Shown here in pieces: positions 1 through 7,689 of a DNA stretch of 64,000 nt (its first letter is position 1; each line of letters begins with the position of its first letter). The notes under the pieces are model-generated. The model did not search any database. It saw nothing but the letters and a program-made list of their open reading frames with translations, and was not told the origin of the DNA. Source of the stretch: Prevotella sp. (lineage in GTDB: Bacteria; Bacteroidota; Bacteroidia; Bacteroidales; Bacteroidaceae); the NCBI GenBank assembly GCA_017847725.1, contig JAGAXW010000020.1:1-64000 (forward strand), in the 5' to 3' direction. A program made the translations under genes and the position numbers.

Positions 1-1
1 A

Positions 2-838
2 CCCAAAGATGTGCCATTGCAGACCTCATACAAACAGCGAGTAATGGATTTCCTAGCAGAGAATAAAGAACTGCCAGTTATCCAGAAGATAGTGAACATG
101 GAGAAACTGACATCGGCAGACATTAGCGAACTGGAAAAGATATGTTGGAAGGAACTAGGCACTAAAGAGGACTATGAGAAATTCATTGCCAAGAGCAATA
201 TGATATGTGGTGACAGTGTAGGTGCGTTTATACGCTCACAGATAGGTGTTGACCGCCATATTGCTATGGAACGATTCTCACAGTTCCTATCAGACACCAC
301 ACTTAACACTCTGCAAGAGGAATATATCAAGAGTATCATAACATACGTTTGTGACAACGGTGATATTACCCCCAATACGCTTATGGAAGAGGAACCGTTT
401 GCACAATATGAATGGATTGATACGTTTGGTAAGAACTTCATAGCAGTGCGTAACTATGTGAATGAGATACATGACTTAGTGAGGGTTGCTAATGGCGAGA
501 GTATTAGCCAAGGCTCTTCACAACCAACAATGAAAGTCGCTTCACCATCAAGACGAGGCAAGAAAGCTGATGAGGTTCGTTTCATTGCTTCTGGTTCAAT
601 GTTAGCCAACATACCTGATGATAATGATGTTCGTAAGCTGATTCACAACATGATGGAACTGGAAGATGGCACAACCATTGAGACCATTTATCTAGAGTGC
701 ATACGTGAATTCCAAGAAAAGTATTTTAGCATGAAACCTAATGAGTGGCGGCATCTGGTACGTGATTACGTAAGAGAGGTGACAGAACGCCCAGACTTGG
801 AAGATACAGAGTTGTTCACATATAAGTCTGCAATATAA
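2..838 (+). CDS. hsdR: Type I restriction enzyme R subunit, C-terminal part (cut by window edge)
   Basis: The frame is open from the first bases of the window, so only the last 279 or so residues are visible and the start lies outside. The segment LEKICWKELGT followed by GAFIRSQIGVDR and, about 50 residues on, ITYVCDNGDI resembles the C-terminal domain of EcoEI-type HsdR proteins, which contacts the HsdM/HsdS part of the complex. The DEAD-box and nuclease domains would lie upstream. About 100 further residues after that domain form a tail with a basic stretch (PSRRGKKADE) and an acidic, helix-like end. HsdR is the ATP-driven translocating and cutting subunit of a type I restriction-modification complex. 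A GTG at position 11 is an internal codon, not the start. Family assignment is by motif reading, without a search. Confidence 0.72.
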   Translation, partial: PKDVPLQTSYKQRVMDFLAENKELPVIQKIVNMEKLTSADISELEKICWKELGTKEDYEKFIAKSNMICGDSVGAFIRSQIGVDRHIAMERFSQFLSDTTLNTLQEEYIKSIITYVCDNGDITPNTLMEEEPFAQYEWIDTFGKNFIAVRNYVNEIHDLVRVANGESISQGSSQPTMKVASPSRRGKKADEVRFIASGSMLANIPDDNDVRKLIHNMMELEDGTTIETIYLECIREFQEKYFSMKPNEWRHLVRDYVREVTERPDLEDTELFTYKSAI

Positions 839-846
839 GCAAGCTT

Positions 847-954
847 ATGGGATTCTTCGACAACAAACCAAAGAAAAAAGATGGGCTATTCGATCATACA
901 TCTGGTCACGAAGATCAAGAAGAACATGAAGAATTCACTGATGAACCTCTATGA
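847..954 (+). CDS. Short acidic ORF downstream of hsdR, probably a chimeric gene stub
   Basis: A 35-codon ORF begins 8 bp after the hsdR stop. It starts MGFFDNKPKKKDG and continues with a strongly acidic tail (EDQEEHEEF). From about position 890 the DNA is also the 3' part of an IS982-family transposase in another frame, so the acidic tail is probably an accidental reading of the IS sequence. The likeliest explanation is the first dozen codons of a gene that once followed hsdR, truncated by the insertion element. It could also be purely fortuitous. No function can be given. Confidence 0.25.
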   Translation: MGFFDNKPKKKDGLFDHTSGHEDQEEHEEFTDEPL

Positions 955-1156
955 CAAGCTCATGCTAAGGAAACGCTCTGTTATTGAGACAGTGAATGAC
1001 GAGTTGAAGAATGTATGCCAGATTGAGCATACCAGACACCGCTCCATTGACAACTTTGCCACAAACCTGTTCGCTGGGCTTATTGCCTACAACCTGCTGC
1101 CAAAGAAGCCTGAAATGAATTTAGAAATCATCGACAAAAGTAGACTTATTGCGTAA
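881..1156 (+). pseudogene. IS982-family transposase, 3' remnant
   Basis: About 88 codons match the C-terminal end of IS982-family DDE transposases: HLVTKIKKNMKNSLM, then LRKRSVIETVNDELKN with the catalytic Glu region, then IEHTRHRSIDNF and LIAYNLLPKKP. A full IS982 transposase is roughly 290 residues, so the N-terminal two thirds with the first two catalytic Asp residues are missing. The homology begins near 890; codons before that do not look like transposase. The remnant lies directly after hsdR and its end abuts a structured repeat (1184-1609), with which it shares a 12-base terminal sequence. It cannot encode an active enzyme. Confidence 0.8.
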
Positions 1157-1165
1157 GGCTTACGT

Positions 1166-1194
1166 CGAACTCACGTATTATTAACGTGAGTTCG
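1166..1194. repeat. Inverted repeat: IS982 end facing repeat end
   Basis: CGAACTCACGT (1166-1176) and ACGTGAGTTCG (1184-1194) are perfect inverse complements separated by the 7 bases ATTATTA. The first arm lies 10 bp after the IS982 transposase stop and is most simply read as the outer end of that IS. The second arm is the left end of repeat copy A. Two mobile-element ends therefore sit head to head with a 7-bp spacer, which is in the size range of IS982 target duplications. Confidence 0.6.
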
Positions 1195-1609
1195 ATGAAA
1201 AAAGTAGTTTCATAAATAGTTGTATGCCATTGGTGTTTAACGAGATACGTGTGAAACTATGTTTTTGGTATGTCACGTCTGTATCATCTCCCATAATAGT
1301 CTATTTCATATTGTGCGACGCTTGCATCGTATCGTGCGACGGCTGTCGCACATATCTACCACGGCCGTCGCACGATATGAAGTAAGGCTCTCCGGACGGT
1401 GATAAACCAGGAATAGATGATGGTTCAGCCTATTTTGGTAGATATGCACACATGGACTGCATGCCTGTGTCTTCCAAAACTTAGTTTCACACCTAAAGTT
1501 CAGTTACACAGACAAATAAGGGTTGTTGTGAATCTTATTTTTTTTCGAGAGTTCGGCGTTTACATCAATATACTTTATGTGGAACTACGCGAATTTGCCG
1601 AACTCACGT
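1184..1609 (+). repeat. Structured dispersed repeat, copy A (MITE-like, non-coding)
   Basis: From 1184 to about 1492 this copy matches the reverse complement of 32574-32950 almost base for base. It begins with the terminal sequence ACGTGAGTTCGATGAAAAAA, has a subterminal arm TTAACGAGATACGTGTGAAACTA split over 1237-1259, and a central GC-rich palindromic core around 1321-1378 containing GTGCGACGGCTGTCGCAC. After about 1492 it diverges from copy B: the mirror arm is replaced by unrelated AT-rich sequence. The terminal motif GAACTCACGT reappears at 1600-1609, inside a second inverted repeat (GAGTTCGGC near 1552 against GCCGAACTC near 1597). There is no credible reading frame. Terminal inverted repeats and lack of coding suggest a miniature inverted-repeat element. 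Confidence 0.75.
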
Positions 1610-1724
1610 GAGCCTTATTCTTCAACGATGACGATGTCGTGTTCTTGATGGATGAGGCGACCTTCTGTGCCGCCAACAGGCTGCAAACGGCAGTCAGTAT
1701 GAGGGATAGGTAAAGTCTTTTCAT
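1575..1724 (-). pseudogene. 5' stub of a secreted-protein gene ending in repeat DNA
   Basis: A 49-codon minus-strand ORF starts MKRLYLSLILTAVCSLLAA, a textbook signal peptide with a likely cleavage after AA before QKVASS. It keeps its own promoter (-7 element at 1749-1756). The reading frame runs into the end of repeat copy A, so the last residues (HVSSANSRSST) are encoded by the repeat terminus and the stop is accidental. The body of the original gene is not here. It may still make a secreted peptide of about 30 residues, but a truncated, dead gene is the simpler reading. Confidence 0.55.
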
Positions 1725-1748
1725 CGCTTTGTATTGGAAAATTCTCGG

Positions 1749-1756
1749 CAAAGATA
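1749..1756 (-). promoter_or_regulatory. Promoter -7 element (TATCTTTG) of the secreted-protein stub
   Basis: On the minus strand TATCTTTG fits the Bacteroidota TAnnTTTG -7 consensus and lies 24 bases upstream of the ATG at 1724, after an A/T-rich stretch. Confidence 0.6.
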
Positions 1757-1799
1757 CAATTTTTTTTTGCTTTTTTGTCGCATTTTACCGCTGATTGTG

Positions 1800-1807
1800 T
1801 ATTTTTG
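1800..1807 (+). promoter_or_regulatory. Promoter -7 element (TATTTTTG) of the M18 aminopeptidase gene
   Basis: TATTTTTG fits TAnnTTTG, with a TTTG about 22 bases upstream as a possible -33 element. It lies 26 bases before the ATG at 1834. This argues against starting the gene upstream at 1795, inside the promoter. Confidence 0.6.
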
Positions 1808-1833
1808 CAGTAGGAAATCTAAAACGAAGTGTT

Positions 1834-3120
1834 ATGATAAAGAGATTACTGAACTTTCTGGATGCCTCGCCAGTGAACTTCCTGGCAGTAAGGAATATCG
1901 TGAACGAACTGGAGCAGGCCGGATACCGCCGCATGGACCCGTGTGAGGCCATCGGCCAGGTGAAGGCCGGCGACAAGCTGTATGTCACCAAGAACGACTC
2001 GTCGGTATATGCGTTCCACATCGGGCGCAAGAGCCTTGCCGACGCCGGATTCCGCATGATATGCGCCCACTGCGACTCGCCCACGTTCCGCATCAAGCCC
2101 AATGCCGAGATGGCGTGCGAGGGTGGCATCGTCAAGCTGAACACCGAGGTGTATGGCGGGCCTATCATGTCGACCTGGTTCGACCGTCCGCTGACGCTTG
2201 CCGGCAGGGTGATACTGCGCGGAGACGACGAGATGAGTCCCAAGACGATGCTGCTGCACGTGAAACGCCCGCTGATGCAGATCAGCAACCTGGCCATCCA
2301 TTTCAACCGGCAGGTGAACGACGGTGTCAAACTGAGCAAGCAGAAGGATGTGCTGCCCATACTCGGCATCGTCACGGACGAACTGGAGAAGGGCAATATG
2401 CTGATGAACCTCATCTGCAGTGAGCTCGCTGTCCGTCAGGACGACGTGCTCGACTTCGACCTCTACTTGGCCGATGCGACACCCGCCTGCACCTTCGGCC
2501 TGCACGACGAGTTCATCTCGTCAGGCCGGCTGGACGACCTCTCGATGTGTCATGCCGGACTGCAGGCACTCCTCGACACGCCCGATACGGACACGACGAA
2601 GGTGCTGGCCATCTTCGACAACGAGGAGACGGGCTCGCAGACCAAGCAGGGTGCCGGCAGCCCCTTCCTGGCTGGCGTGCTGAAGCGTATCGCCCTGGCG
2701 CAGGGCGGCACGGAGGAGGCCTTCTATCAGGCCGTGGAGCGGGCTTTCATGATTTCTGCCGACAACGCCCATGCCTGGCATCCCAACTACAGCGAGAAGT
2801 ACGACCCCACCAACCATCCCGTGCTAGGCGGCGGTCCCGTCGTCAAGTTCAACGCTGCACAGAAGTATGCCAGCGATGCCGTCTCGGCAGCCGTGTTCTC
2901 AGAGATTTGCCGCAAGGCAGGCGTGCCCTGCCAGCGCTTTGTCAACCACTCCGATGTGGCTGGCGGCAGCACGCTGGGCAACATCCTGGCCTCGTCGATA
3001 CCGCTCAGGGGTGTCGACATGGGCAATGCCATCCTGGCCATGCACAGTTGCAGGGAGACGGGCAGCGTGGCCGACCAAGTCTATACGGTAAAGGCTTTCA
3101 CGCAGTTTTTCGGCTCTTGA
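1834..3120 (+). CDS. apeB: M18 family aminopeptidase
   Basis: A 428-residue cytosolic zinc exopeptidase of the aspartyl aminopeptidase (M18) family, which removes N-terminal, often acidic, residues from peptides. Visible family motifs are AHCDSPTFRIKP (zinc-binding His/Asp), DNEETGS (catalytic Glu and metal ligand), SADNAHAWHPN and NHSDVAGGSTLGN (metal-ligand His). Length is normal for the family. ATG 1834 is chosen because the in-frame ATG at 1795 would lie in the promoter and add non-homologous residues. The gene stands alone on the plus strand; its 3' end overlaps the convergent lnb gene by 23 bp. The symbol follows the common bacterial name of the family. Confidence 0.9.
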   Translation: MIKRLLNFLDASPVNFLAVRNIVNELEQAGYRRMDPCEAIGQVKAGDKLYVTKNDSSVYAFHIGRKSLADAGFRMICAHCDSPTFRIKPNAEMACEGGIVKLNTEVYGGPIMSTWFDRPLTLAGRVILRGDDEMSPKTMLLHVKRPLMQISNLAIHFNRQVNDGVKLSKQKDVLPILGIVTDELEKGNMLMNLICSELAVRQDDVLDFDLYLADATPACTFGLHDEFISSGRLDDLSMCHAGLQALLDTPDTDTTKVLAIFDNEETGSQTKQGAGSPFLAGVLKRIALAQGGTEEAFYQAVERAFMISADNAHAWHPNYSEKYDPTNHPVLGGGPVVKFNAAQKYASDAVSAAVFSEICRKAGVPCQRFVNHSDVAGGSTLGNILASSIPLRGVDMGNAILAMHSCRETGSVADQVYTVKAFTQFFGS

Positions 3121-4282
3121 GGTGCAGGAAGCACTGTAGCAGCAGGCAGAGGGCTATGGCCTGAATGCCTGCTGCATAGCTCTGGAAGCAACCACCCACG
3201 AGGAAGAGCACGGCGAGGACGGCCGTGATGCTCCAATAGCGGGTGGGGCGATGGCGCACGACGGGCCACAGGTAGAGCCAGGGCAGGGGATTGAGCAGCA
3301 GGAACTGCAGGTTGACGCTGACGGTGGGATGCTGGGAGAAGAGCATCAGGAAGAGTACGATGCCGAAGGTGCCCGTGACGACCATCAGCGCGACGTCCCA
3401 GAACAGAAAGATGCGGCGGGTGCGCCACTGCACCGCAAAGAGGATGACGGCGACACCGGCCAGTATTATACCGCACTGAAGGGGCGAGAGCGGAAACCCG
3501 TGCTGCACCGTCTGCACACCAGGCGGAACGACGACGCGGCGCTCCTTGACCAGTGGGCGGTACTGCCCGTCGTGACAGATCCGGGCGTGGTCGAAGTCGT
3601 ACATCAGGTGGTCGGGCAGAAACTCCTGCTGGCGTCTCGTCGTCTGCATATCGGCCTTGATGCCCAGCAGCAGGTCGTTGCCGAATCGGGCCCACGGATG
3701 GCGCTCCGTCATCTTGTGTATGGTGCTCCGGTAACTGTCTGTAACATCCTCGCCGCCAGCATATTCTATCTTTCCGTTGATGCATCTCTCGATGATGTCC
3801 CGTGCCTGTGTCGTGCAGTTGTTGTAGAAGTAGTTGTAGCGATACACAGCGTTCTCTGGAAGCAGGTTGACGCAGAGCGAATTGTACACTTGCTGCTTCT
3901 CGTCGCTGGTCAAGTTGAGCACCTGTTCGGTGACCATGCTGCCATAGTGCCTGTACTCCTTCTGGAAGATGCTGAAGGGGAAGCCTCCCAGCTCGTAGTC
4001 GGTAAGCCCGAAGACGAAGCGCGCCACAAAATGAGGGGCCTTGAAGTTGAAGACGCCCCAGTTGAAGGCGATGTCGGTCTCCTCGTCGTGCAGGTCGTGC
4101 CAGCGCAGTGCCGTGTGGCCATAGAGGCTGTATATCTCGTCGTGAGGCTGGCAGGTGAGCAGGCTTACTTCTACGGAGTCAAGATATTCGGCGGTGAACG
4201 TCTGGTCGGCCCTGGCGGTACTTGCCAGAAAGGCTGCAGACAGGCTTAAAAGAACTTTAAAAATAATTTTAAAATGTTTCAC
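3098..4282 (-). CDS. lnb: Lnb-type lipoprotein N-acylation protein (DUF4105)
   Basis: A 394-residue protein with a signal peptide or anchor (KHFKIIFKVLLSLSAAFLA), a periplasmic DUF4105 (Lnb N-terminal) domain and a C-terminal block of about four membrane helices (from about residue 270). The domain shows YSLYGHTALR with the conserved His, FNWGVFNF, and YNYFYNNCTTQARD with the conserved Cys expected to carry the acyl intermediate. In Bacteroidota this family N-acylates mature lipoproteins, replacing the missing Lnt. That role is family knowledge; the motifs are seen. The start is GTG at 4282; no ATG is available before the signal sequence. A TAATTTTG element only 5 bases upstream hints at an almost leaderless message. 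Confidence 0.78.
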   Translation of the reverse strand: MKHFKIIFKVLLSLSAAFLASTARADQTFTAEYLDSVEVSLLTCQPHDEIYSLYGHTALRWHDLHDEETDIAFNWGVFNFKAPHFVARFVFGLTDYELGGFPFSIFQKEYRHYGSMVTEQVLNLTSDEKQQVYNSLCVNLLPENAVYRYNYFYNNCTTQARDIIERCINGKIEYAGGEDVTDSYRSTIHKMTERHPWARFGNDLLLGIKADMQTTRRQQEFLPDHLMYDFDHARICHDGQYRPLVKERRVVVPPGVQTVQHGFPLSPLQCGIILAGVAVILFAVQWRTRRIFLFWDVALMVVTGTFGIVLFLMLFSQHPTVSVNLQFLLLNPLPWLYLWPVVRHRPTRYWSITAVLAVLFLVGGCFQSYAAGIQAIALCLLLQCFLHLKSRKTA

Positions 4283-4286
4283 GATG

Positions 4287-4294
4287 CAAAATTA
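4287..4294 (-). promoter_or_regulatory. Possible -7 element (TAATTTTG) directly upstream of lnb
   Basis: Minus-strand TAATTTTG fits TAnnTTTG but ends only 4 bases before the GTG start at 4282. Used as a promoter it would give a leaderless or near-leaderless transcript. It may be coincidental in this A/T-rich stretch. Confidence 0.35.
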
Positions 4295-4339
4295 ACCTAT
4301 ATTTTCCACTTATCGTGCGTTTATTTCGTTTTTTTTCAA

Positions 4340-4347
4340 TAATTTTG
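4340..4347 (+). promoter_or_regulatory. Promoter -7 element (TAATTTTG) of the outer-membrane protein/lptC cluster
   Basis: TAATTTTG lies 33 bases upstream of the ATG at 4381, preceded by a T-rich stretch. It would drive the overlapping genes 4381-7585. Confidence 0.6.
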
Positions 4348-4380
4348 CAGGCTGAAATCGAAATGTTTAAACATAATTAG

Positions 4381-5670
4381 ATGAAGAGAGAACTATTTTG
4401 TGGTCTGCTGGCCGGCACGATGCTGCTGCCCGCCAAGGCTCAAGTGAGCAGTACGCTTTCGCCCTACAGCCAGTTCGGCTTAGGTGTATTGGCAGACCAG
4501 TCGCAGGGCTTCAACCGCGGTATGGGCGGTGTGGGTATCGGCTTGCGCAACGGAAAATACGTGAACATGCAGAACCCCGCATCCTATTCTTCGGTAGACT
4601 CGCTGACCATGATATTCGACGCCGGCGTGATGGGGCAGATTACCAACCTGAAGGAGGGTGGTAAGAAGGTCAATGCCAAGACGGGCAACTTCGACTATGT
4701 CGTAGCCGGTTTCCGCCTGCTGCCCAAGGTGGGCGTGAGCTTTGGCGTCGTCCCATACTCGAATATCGGCTACAACTACTATAGCGCCGACTATATCGGC
4801 AGCAGTGCCAGCTATACCAACGAGCGCCATGAGGGCGACGGCGGCTTCTCGCAGGTGTTCCTCGGTGCCGGCTGGGAGTTTATGAAGGGATTCTCCGCAG
4901 GTTTCAACGTGTCGTACTTCTGGGGCAAGTGGGAGAAGACAACGTCCGTCATCAGTTCCGACACCTATGTCAACACCCTGACCAAGGGCTACTCGACGTC
5001 CGTGAAGAGCTACAAGCTGGACTTCGGTGTGCAGTGGCAGAAACAGATAAACAAGAACGACGTGCTGACGCTGGGTGCCACGGTGGGACTCGGCCACGGC
5101 CTGAACAATACGGCAGAGATGCTGACCGCCAACGTGGACAATCAGACCGGCGTGATAACGTCGGACACCATCCGCCTGGACAAGGCACTGTCGATTCCCT
5201 TTTCCTTTGGCGTCGGCGCCAGCGTGGTCCACAAGCGCAGCCTGACGCTGGCCTTAGACTACCGTATGCAGAGGTGGGGCTCGCTGGACTATCCCATGTT
5301 CAATCCGCAGAACGACCACTACGAACTGGTGGGCGGACAGATGAAGGACCGCCATCAGGTGGCGCTGGGTGCCGACTGGATTCCCAGCCTGACAAGTCGC
5401 CGATTCCTCAGCCGCGTGCACTACAAGGCAGGTATATCCTATGCTACACCTTATTATAAAGTACAGGGGCAGAACGGTCCCAGCGAACTGTGCCTCTCGG
5501 CAGGCTTCGGCATCCCCATCATCAATGGCTGGAACAATCGTTCGACGCTGAACATCAGTGCCCAGTGGGTGCATGCATCGGCCAAGAATCTGGTGACGGA
5601 GAACACGTTCCGCATCAATATTGGGCTGACGTTCAATGAACGCTGGTTTGCTAAATGGAAGGTCGACTAA
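4381..5670 (+). CDS. Outer-membrane beta-barrel protein (FadL/OmpP1-like)
   Basis: A 429-residue protein with a clear signal peptide (MKRELFCGLLAGTMLLPAKA, cleaved before QVSS). The mature part is rich in alternating aromatic and small residues, typical of a barrel: SPYSQFGLGV, NPASYSSVDSL, SFGVVPYSNIGYNYYS, and a C-terminal strand ending RWFAKWKVD. The N-terminal FGLG...MGGVGIG and NPAS motifs are those of Bacteroidota FadL/OmpP1-like porins. The cargo is unknown. The gene overlaps lptC by 16 bp and heads a cluster with lptC, a CNNM/CBS protein and PpiD, so it probably belongs to envelope biogenesis. I am sure of the outer-membrane location and unsure of function. Confidence 0.75.
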   Translation: MKRELFCGLLAGTMLLPAKAQVSSTLSPYSQFGLGVLADQSQGFNRGMGGVGIGLRNGKYVNMQNPASYSSVDSLTMIFDAGVMGQITNLKEGGKKVNAKTGNFDYVVAGFRLLPKVGVSFGVVPYSNIGYNYYSADYIGSSASYTNERHEGDGGFSQVFLGAGWEFMKGFSAGFNVSYFWGKWEKTTSVISSDTYVNTLTKGYSTSVKSYKLDFGVQWQKQINKNDVLTLGATVGLGHGLNNTAEMLTANVDNQTGVITSDTIRLDKALSIPFSFGVGASVVHKRSLTLALDYRMQRWGSLDYPMFNPQNDHYELVGGQMKDRHQVALGADWIPSLTSRRFLSRVHYKAGISYATPYYKVQGQNGPSELCLSAGFGIPIINGWNNRSTLNISAQWVHASAKNLVTENTFRINIGLTFNERWFAKWKVD

Positions 5671-6329
5671 TACCTATATTCTTGTTGACGGCCTATCTCT
5701 GCCTGAGCGCCTGTTCGGAGCAGAAGTCGCATACGGCACCCGCCGTGCACGACCGCGACTCTGCGTCGATGATGGTGAGCTACGGTGTGAACACGCTCAT
5801 CTCCGACTCGGGCGTCATCAAGTACAGAATCGTGACCGAGCGATGGGACGTCAACACCATCAAGAATCCGCCGCGCTGGACGTTCGAGAAGGGCATCTTC
5901 ATGGAGCAGTTCGACCCGTCGTTCCATATCGAGGGCTACATACAGGCCGACACGGCGTGGTATTATGACCAGCAGAAACTGTGGGAACTGCGAGGCCGCG
6001 TGTATATCCGCAACGTCAACGGACTGGTGTTCCGCAGTGAGGAACTCTACTGGGACGGCATCCGCCACGAATTCTATTCTTATAAGTTCTCCAGGGTGAC
6101 TACGCCCGAGCGCACCATGGAAGGCACCTTCTTCCGCAGCGACGAGCACATGACGCGCTACGAGGTGACCAACTCGGTGGGCTCGTTCCAGCAGTCGGAC
6201 ATGGAGGGCGAAGAGGAGCAGGCCGAAGCACCGGCGACAGCGACGCCAGCCGACACGGCGGCGGCACCGCCCGTCAGAAAGGCTGCCACACGACGTGCGG
6301 CGACTCAGAAATCAACTTACCAGCAATGA
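5655..6329 (+). CDS. lptC: LPS export ABC transporter periplasmic protein LptC
   Basis: A 224-residue lipoprotein-like protein (lipobox LSAC after a hydrophobic start) with the LptC jelly-roll pattern: MVSYGVNTLISDSGVIKYRI, WTFEKGIFMEQFD, IQADTAWYYDQQKLWELRG and VYIRNVNGLVFRSEELYWD. LptC takes lipopolysaccharide from LptB2FG at the inner membrane and hands it to LptA. Bacteroidota LptC proteins are often lipoproteins, as here, rather than helix-anchored. A low-complexity Ala/Pro/Thr/Glu tail of about 45 residues follows the fold. The start overlaps the upstream barrel gene by 16 bp and the end overlaps the CNNM gene by 4 bp (ATGA), so all three are probably co-translated. Confidence 0.82.
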   Translation: MEGRLIPIFLLTAYLCLSACSEQKSHTAPAVHDRDSASMMVSYGVNTLISDSGVIKYRIVTERWDVNTIKNPPRWTFEKGIFMEQFDPSFHIEGYIQADTAWYYDQQKLWELRGRVYIRNVNGLVFRSEELYWDGIRHEFYSYKFSRVTTPERTMEGTFFRSDEHMTRYEVTNSVGSFQQSDMEGEEEQAEAPATATPADTAAAPPVRKAATRRAATQKSTYQQ

Positions 6330-7585
6330 CAAATCTTATCATAGGACTCATCGTGACAATGGTCTTCTCGGCCTTCTTCTCCGGCATGGAGATTGCCTTC
6401 GTGTCGAGCAACCGGCTGCGGGCCGAGATGGAGCGAGAGAAGGGTGGGCTGGCGCAGCGCGCAATAGAGGTGTTCTACCGCCATCCCAACAACTTCGTGT
6501 CGACGATGCTTGTGGGCAACAACATCGCACTGGTGGTCTACGGCATCCTCTTTGCCCGTATCTTCGACGCCACGCTCTTCTATCCGCTGGCCGACGGTGC
6601 ACGAGTGACTGCCGACACGCTGCTGTCTACGGTCATCGTGCTCTTCACAGGCGAATTCCTGCCCAAGACGGTTTTCAAGTCGAACCCGAACACCATGCTG
6701 ACGGTCTTCGCCGTGCCGGCCTATGTCTGCTACGTGGTGCTTTACCCCATCTCCCGCTTTGCCACCCTGTTGTCGAGGGGACTGCTGCGGCTGGTAGGCG
6801 TCAGACTGCCGAAAGAGTCCGAAGACAAGGAGTTTACGAAGGTAGACCTCGACTATCTGGTGCAGTCGAGCATCGACAATGCGCAGAACGAGGACGATAT
6901 CGAGGAGGAGGTCAAGATATTCCATAATGCGCTCGACTTCTCCGACACCAAGGTGCGCGACTGCATGGTGCCCCGCACGGAGATTGACGCCATCGACATC
7001 GACGACTGTACCATCGACGAACTGAAAAACAAGTTTGTGGAGAGTGGCCACTCCAAGATTGTGGTGTATCGGGAGGACATCGACCATATCATCGGCTATG
7101 TCCACTCTTCAGAACTGTTCAAGCAGTTTTCCGACATCACCAAGCATATCCAGCAGATGCCCTATGTGCCCGAGACGATGGCCGCCCGCAAAATGATGCA
7201 CATCTTCCTGCAGCAGAAAAAGTCGCTGGGCGTCGTCGTCGACGAGTTTGGCGGTACCAGTGGACTGGTGTCGCTCGAGGACATCGTCGAGGAGATATTC
7301 GGCGACATCGAGGACGAGCACGACAACCAGAAATATGTGGCCAAACAGCTGGAAGACGGCGAGTATCTGCTCTCGGCCCGTCTGGAGATAGAGAAGGTCA
7401 ACGAACTGTTTGGCCTCGACCTGCCGGAGAGTGACGACTACATGACCGTAGGAGGCCTTATCCTGCACGAGTATCAGTCGTTCCCCAAACTCAACGAAGT
7501 GGTGAGAATAGGGCGCTTTGAGTTTAAAATTATCAAGAATACCATGACAAAAATCGAATTAGTGAGACTAAAAGTCGTTGAATAG
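6326..7585 (+). CDS. CNNM/CBS-domain membrane protein (HlyC/CorC family, GldE-like)
   Basis: A 419-residue membrane protein. The N-terminal 180 residues form the CNNM (DUF21) domain with three to four helices (LIIGLIVTMVFSAFFSGMEIAFVSSNR is its signature start). A CBS pair follows from about residue 200 (VRDCMVPRTEIDAID and VVVDEFGGTSGLVSLEDIVEEIFG), then a C-terminal CorC/HlyC domain (YLLSARLEIEKVNELF, DYMTVGGLIL). Family members are implicated in magnesium or cobalt efflux; Bacteroidota versions are also annotated as gliding-motility-associated GldE. With no gliding genes here, a divalent-cation role is more likely. It overlaps lptC by 4 bp. Confidence 0.82.
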   Translation: MTNLIIGLIVTMVFSAFFSGMEIAFVSSNRLRAEMEREKGGLAQRAIEVFYRHPNNFVSTMLVGNNIALVVYGILFARIFDATLFYPLADGARVTADTLLSTVIVLFTGEFLPKTVFKSNPNTMLTVFAVPAYVCYVVLYPISRFATLLSRGLLRLVGVRLPKESEDKEFTKVDLDYLVQSSIDNAQNEDDIEEEVKIFHNALDFSDTKVRDCMVPRTEIDAIDIDDCTIDELKNKFVESGHSKIVVYREDIDHIIGYVHSSELFKQFSDITKHIQQMPYVPETMAARKMMHIFLQQKKSLGVVVDEFGGTSGLVSLEDIVEEIFGDIEDEHDNQKYVAKQLEDGEYLLSARLEIEKVNELFGLDLPESDDYMTVGGLILHEYQSFPKLNEVVRIGRFEFKIIKNTMTKIELVRLKVVE

Positions 7586-7629
7586 GGCATTTTTTTGCAA
7601 AAAGATGTCGGTATTTCGCACAAATTTTG

Positions 7630-7637
7630 TAATTTTG
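7630..7637 (+). promoter_or_regulatory. Promoter -7 element (TAATTTTG) of the PpiD-like gene
   Basis: TAATTTTG lies 52 bases upstream of the ATG at 7690, in the 104-bp A/T-rich gap after the CNNM gene, and gives this gene its own promoter. Confidence 0.55.
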
Positions 7638-7689
7638 TCGGCTGAATTTTGAAATTAAGAATACAAAGAAAATAAATAAAAAGAAAACA

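Noticed and set aside
1417-1611. 64-codon ORF within repeat copy A
   Set aside because: It spans the element's divergent arm, lacks a promoter and has no counterpart in copy B.
1795-1833. Upstream in-frame start for the M18 aminopeptidase
   Set aside because: It lies within the promoter element and adds non-homologous residues; ATG 1834 fits the family start.
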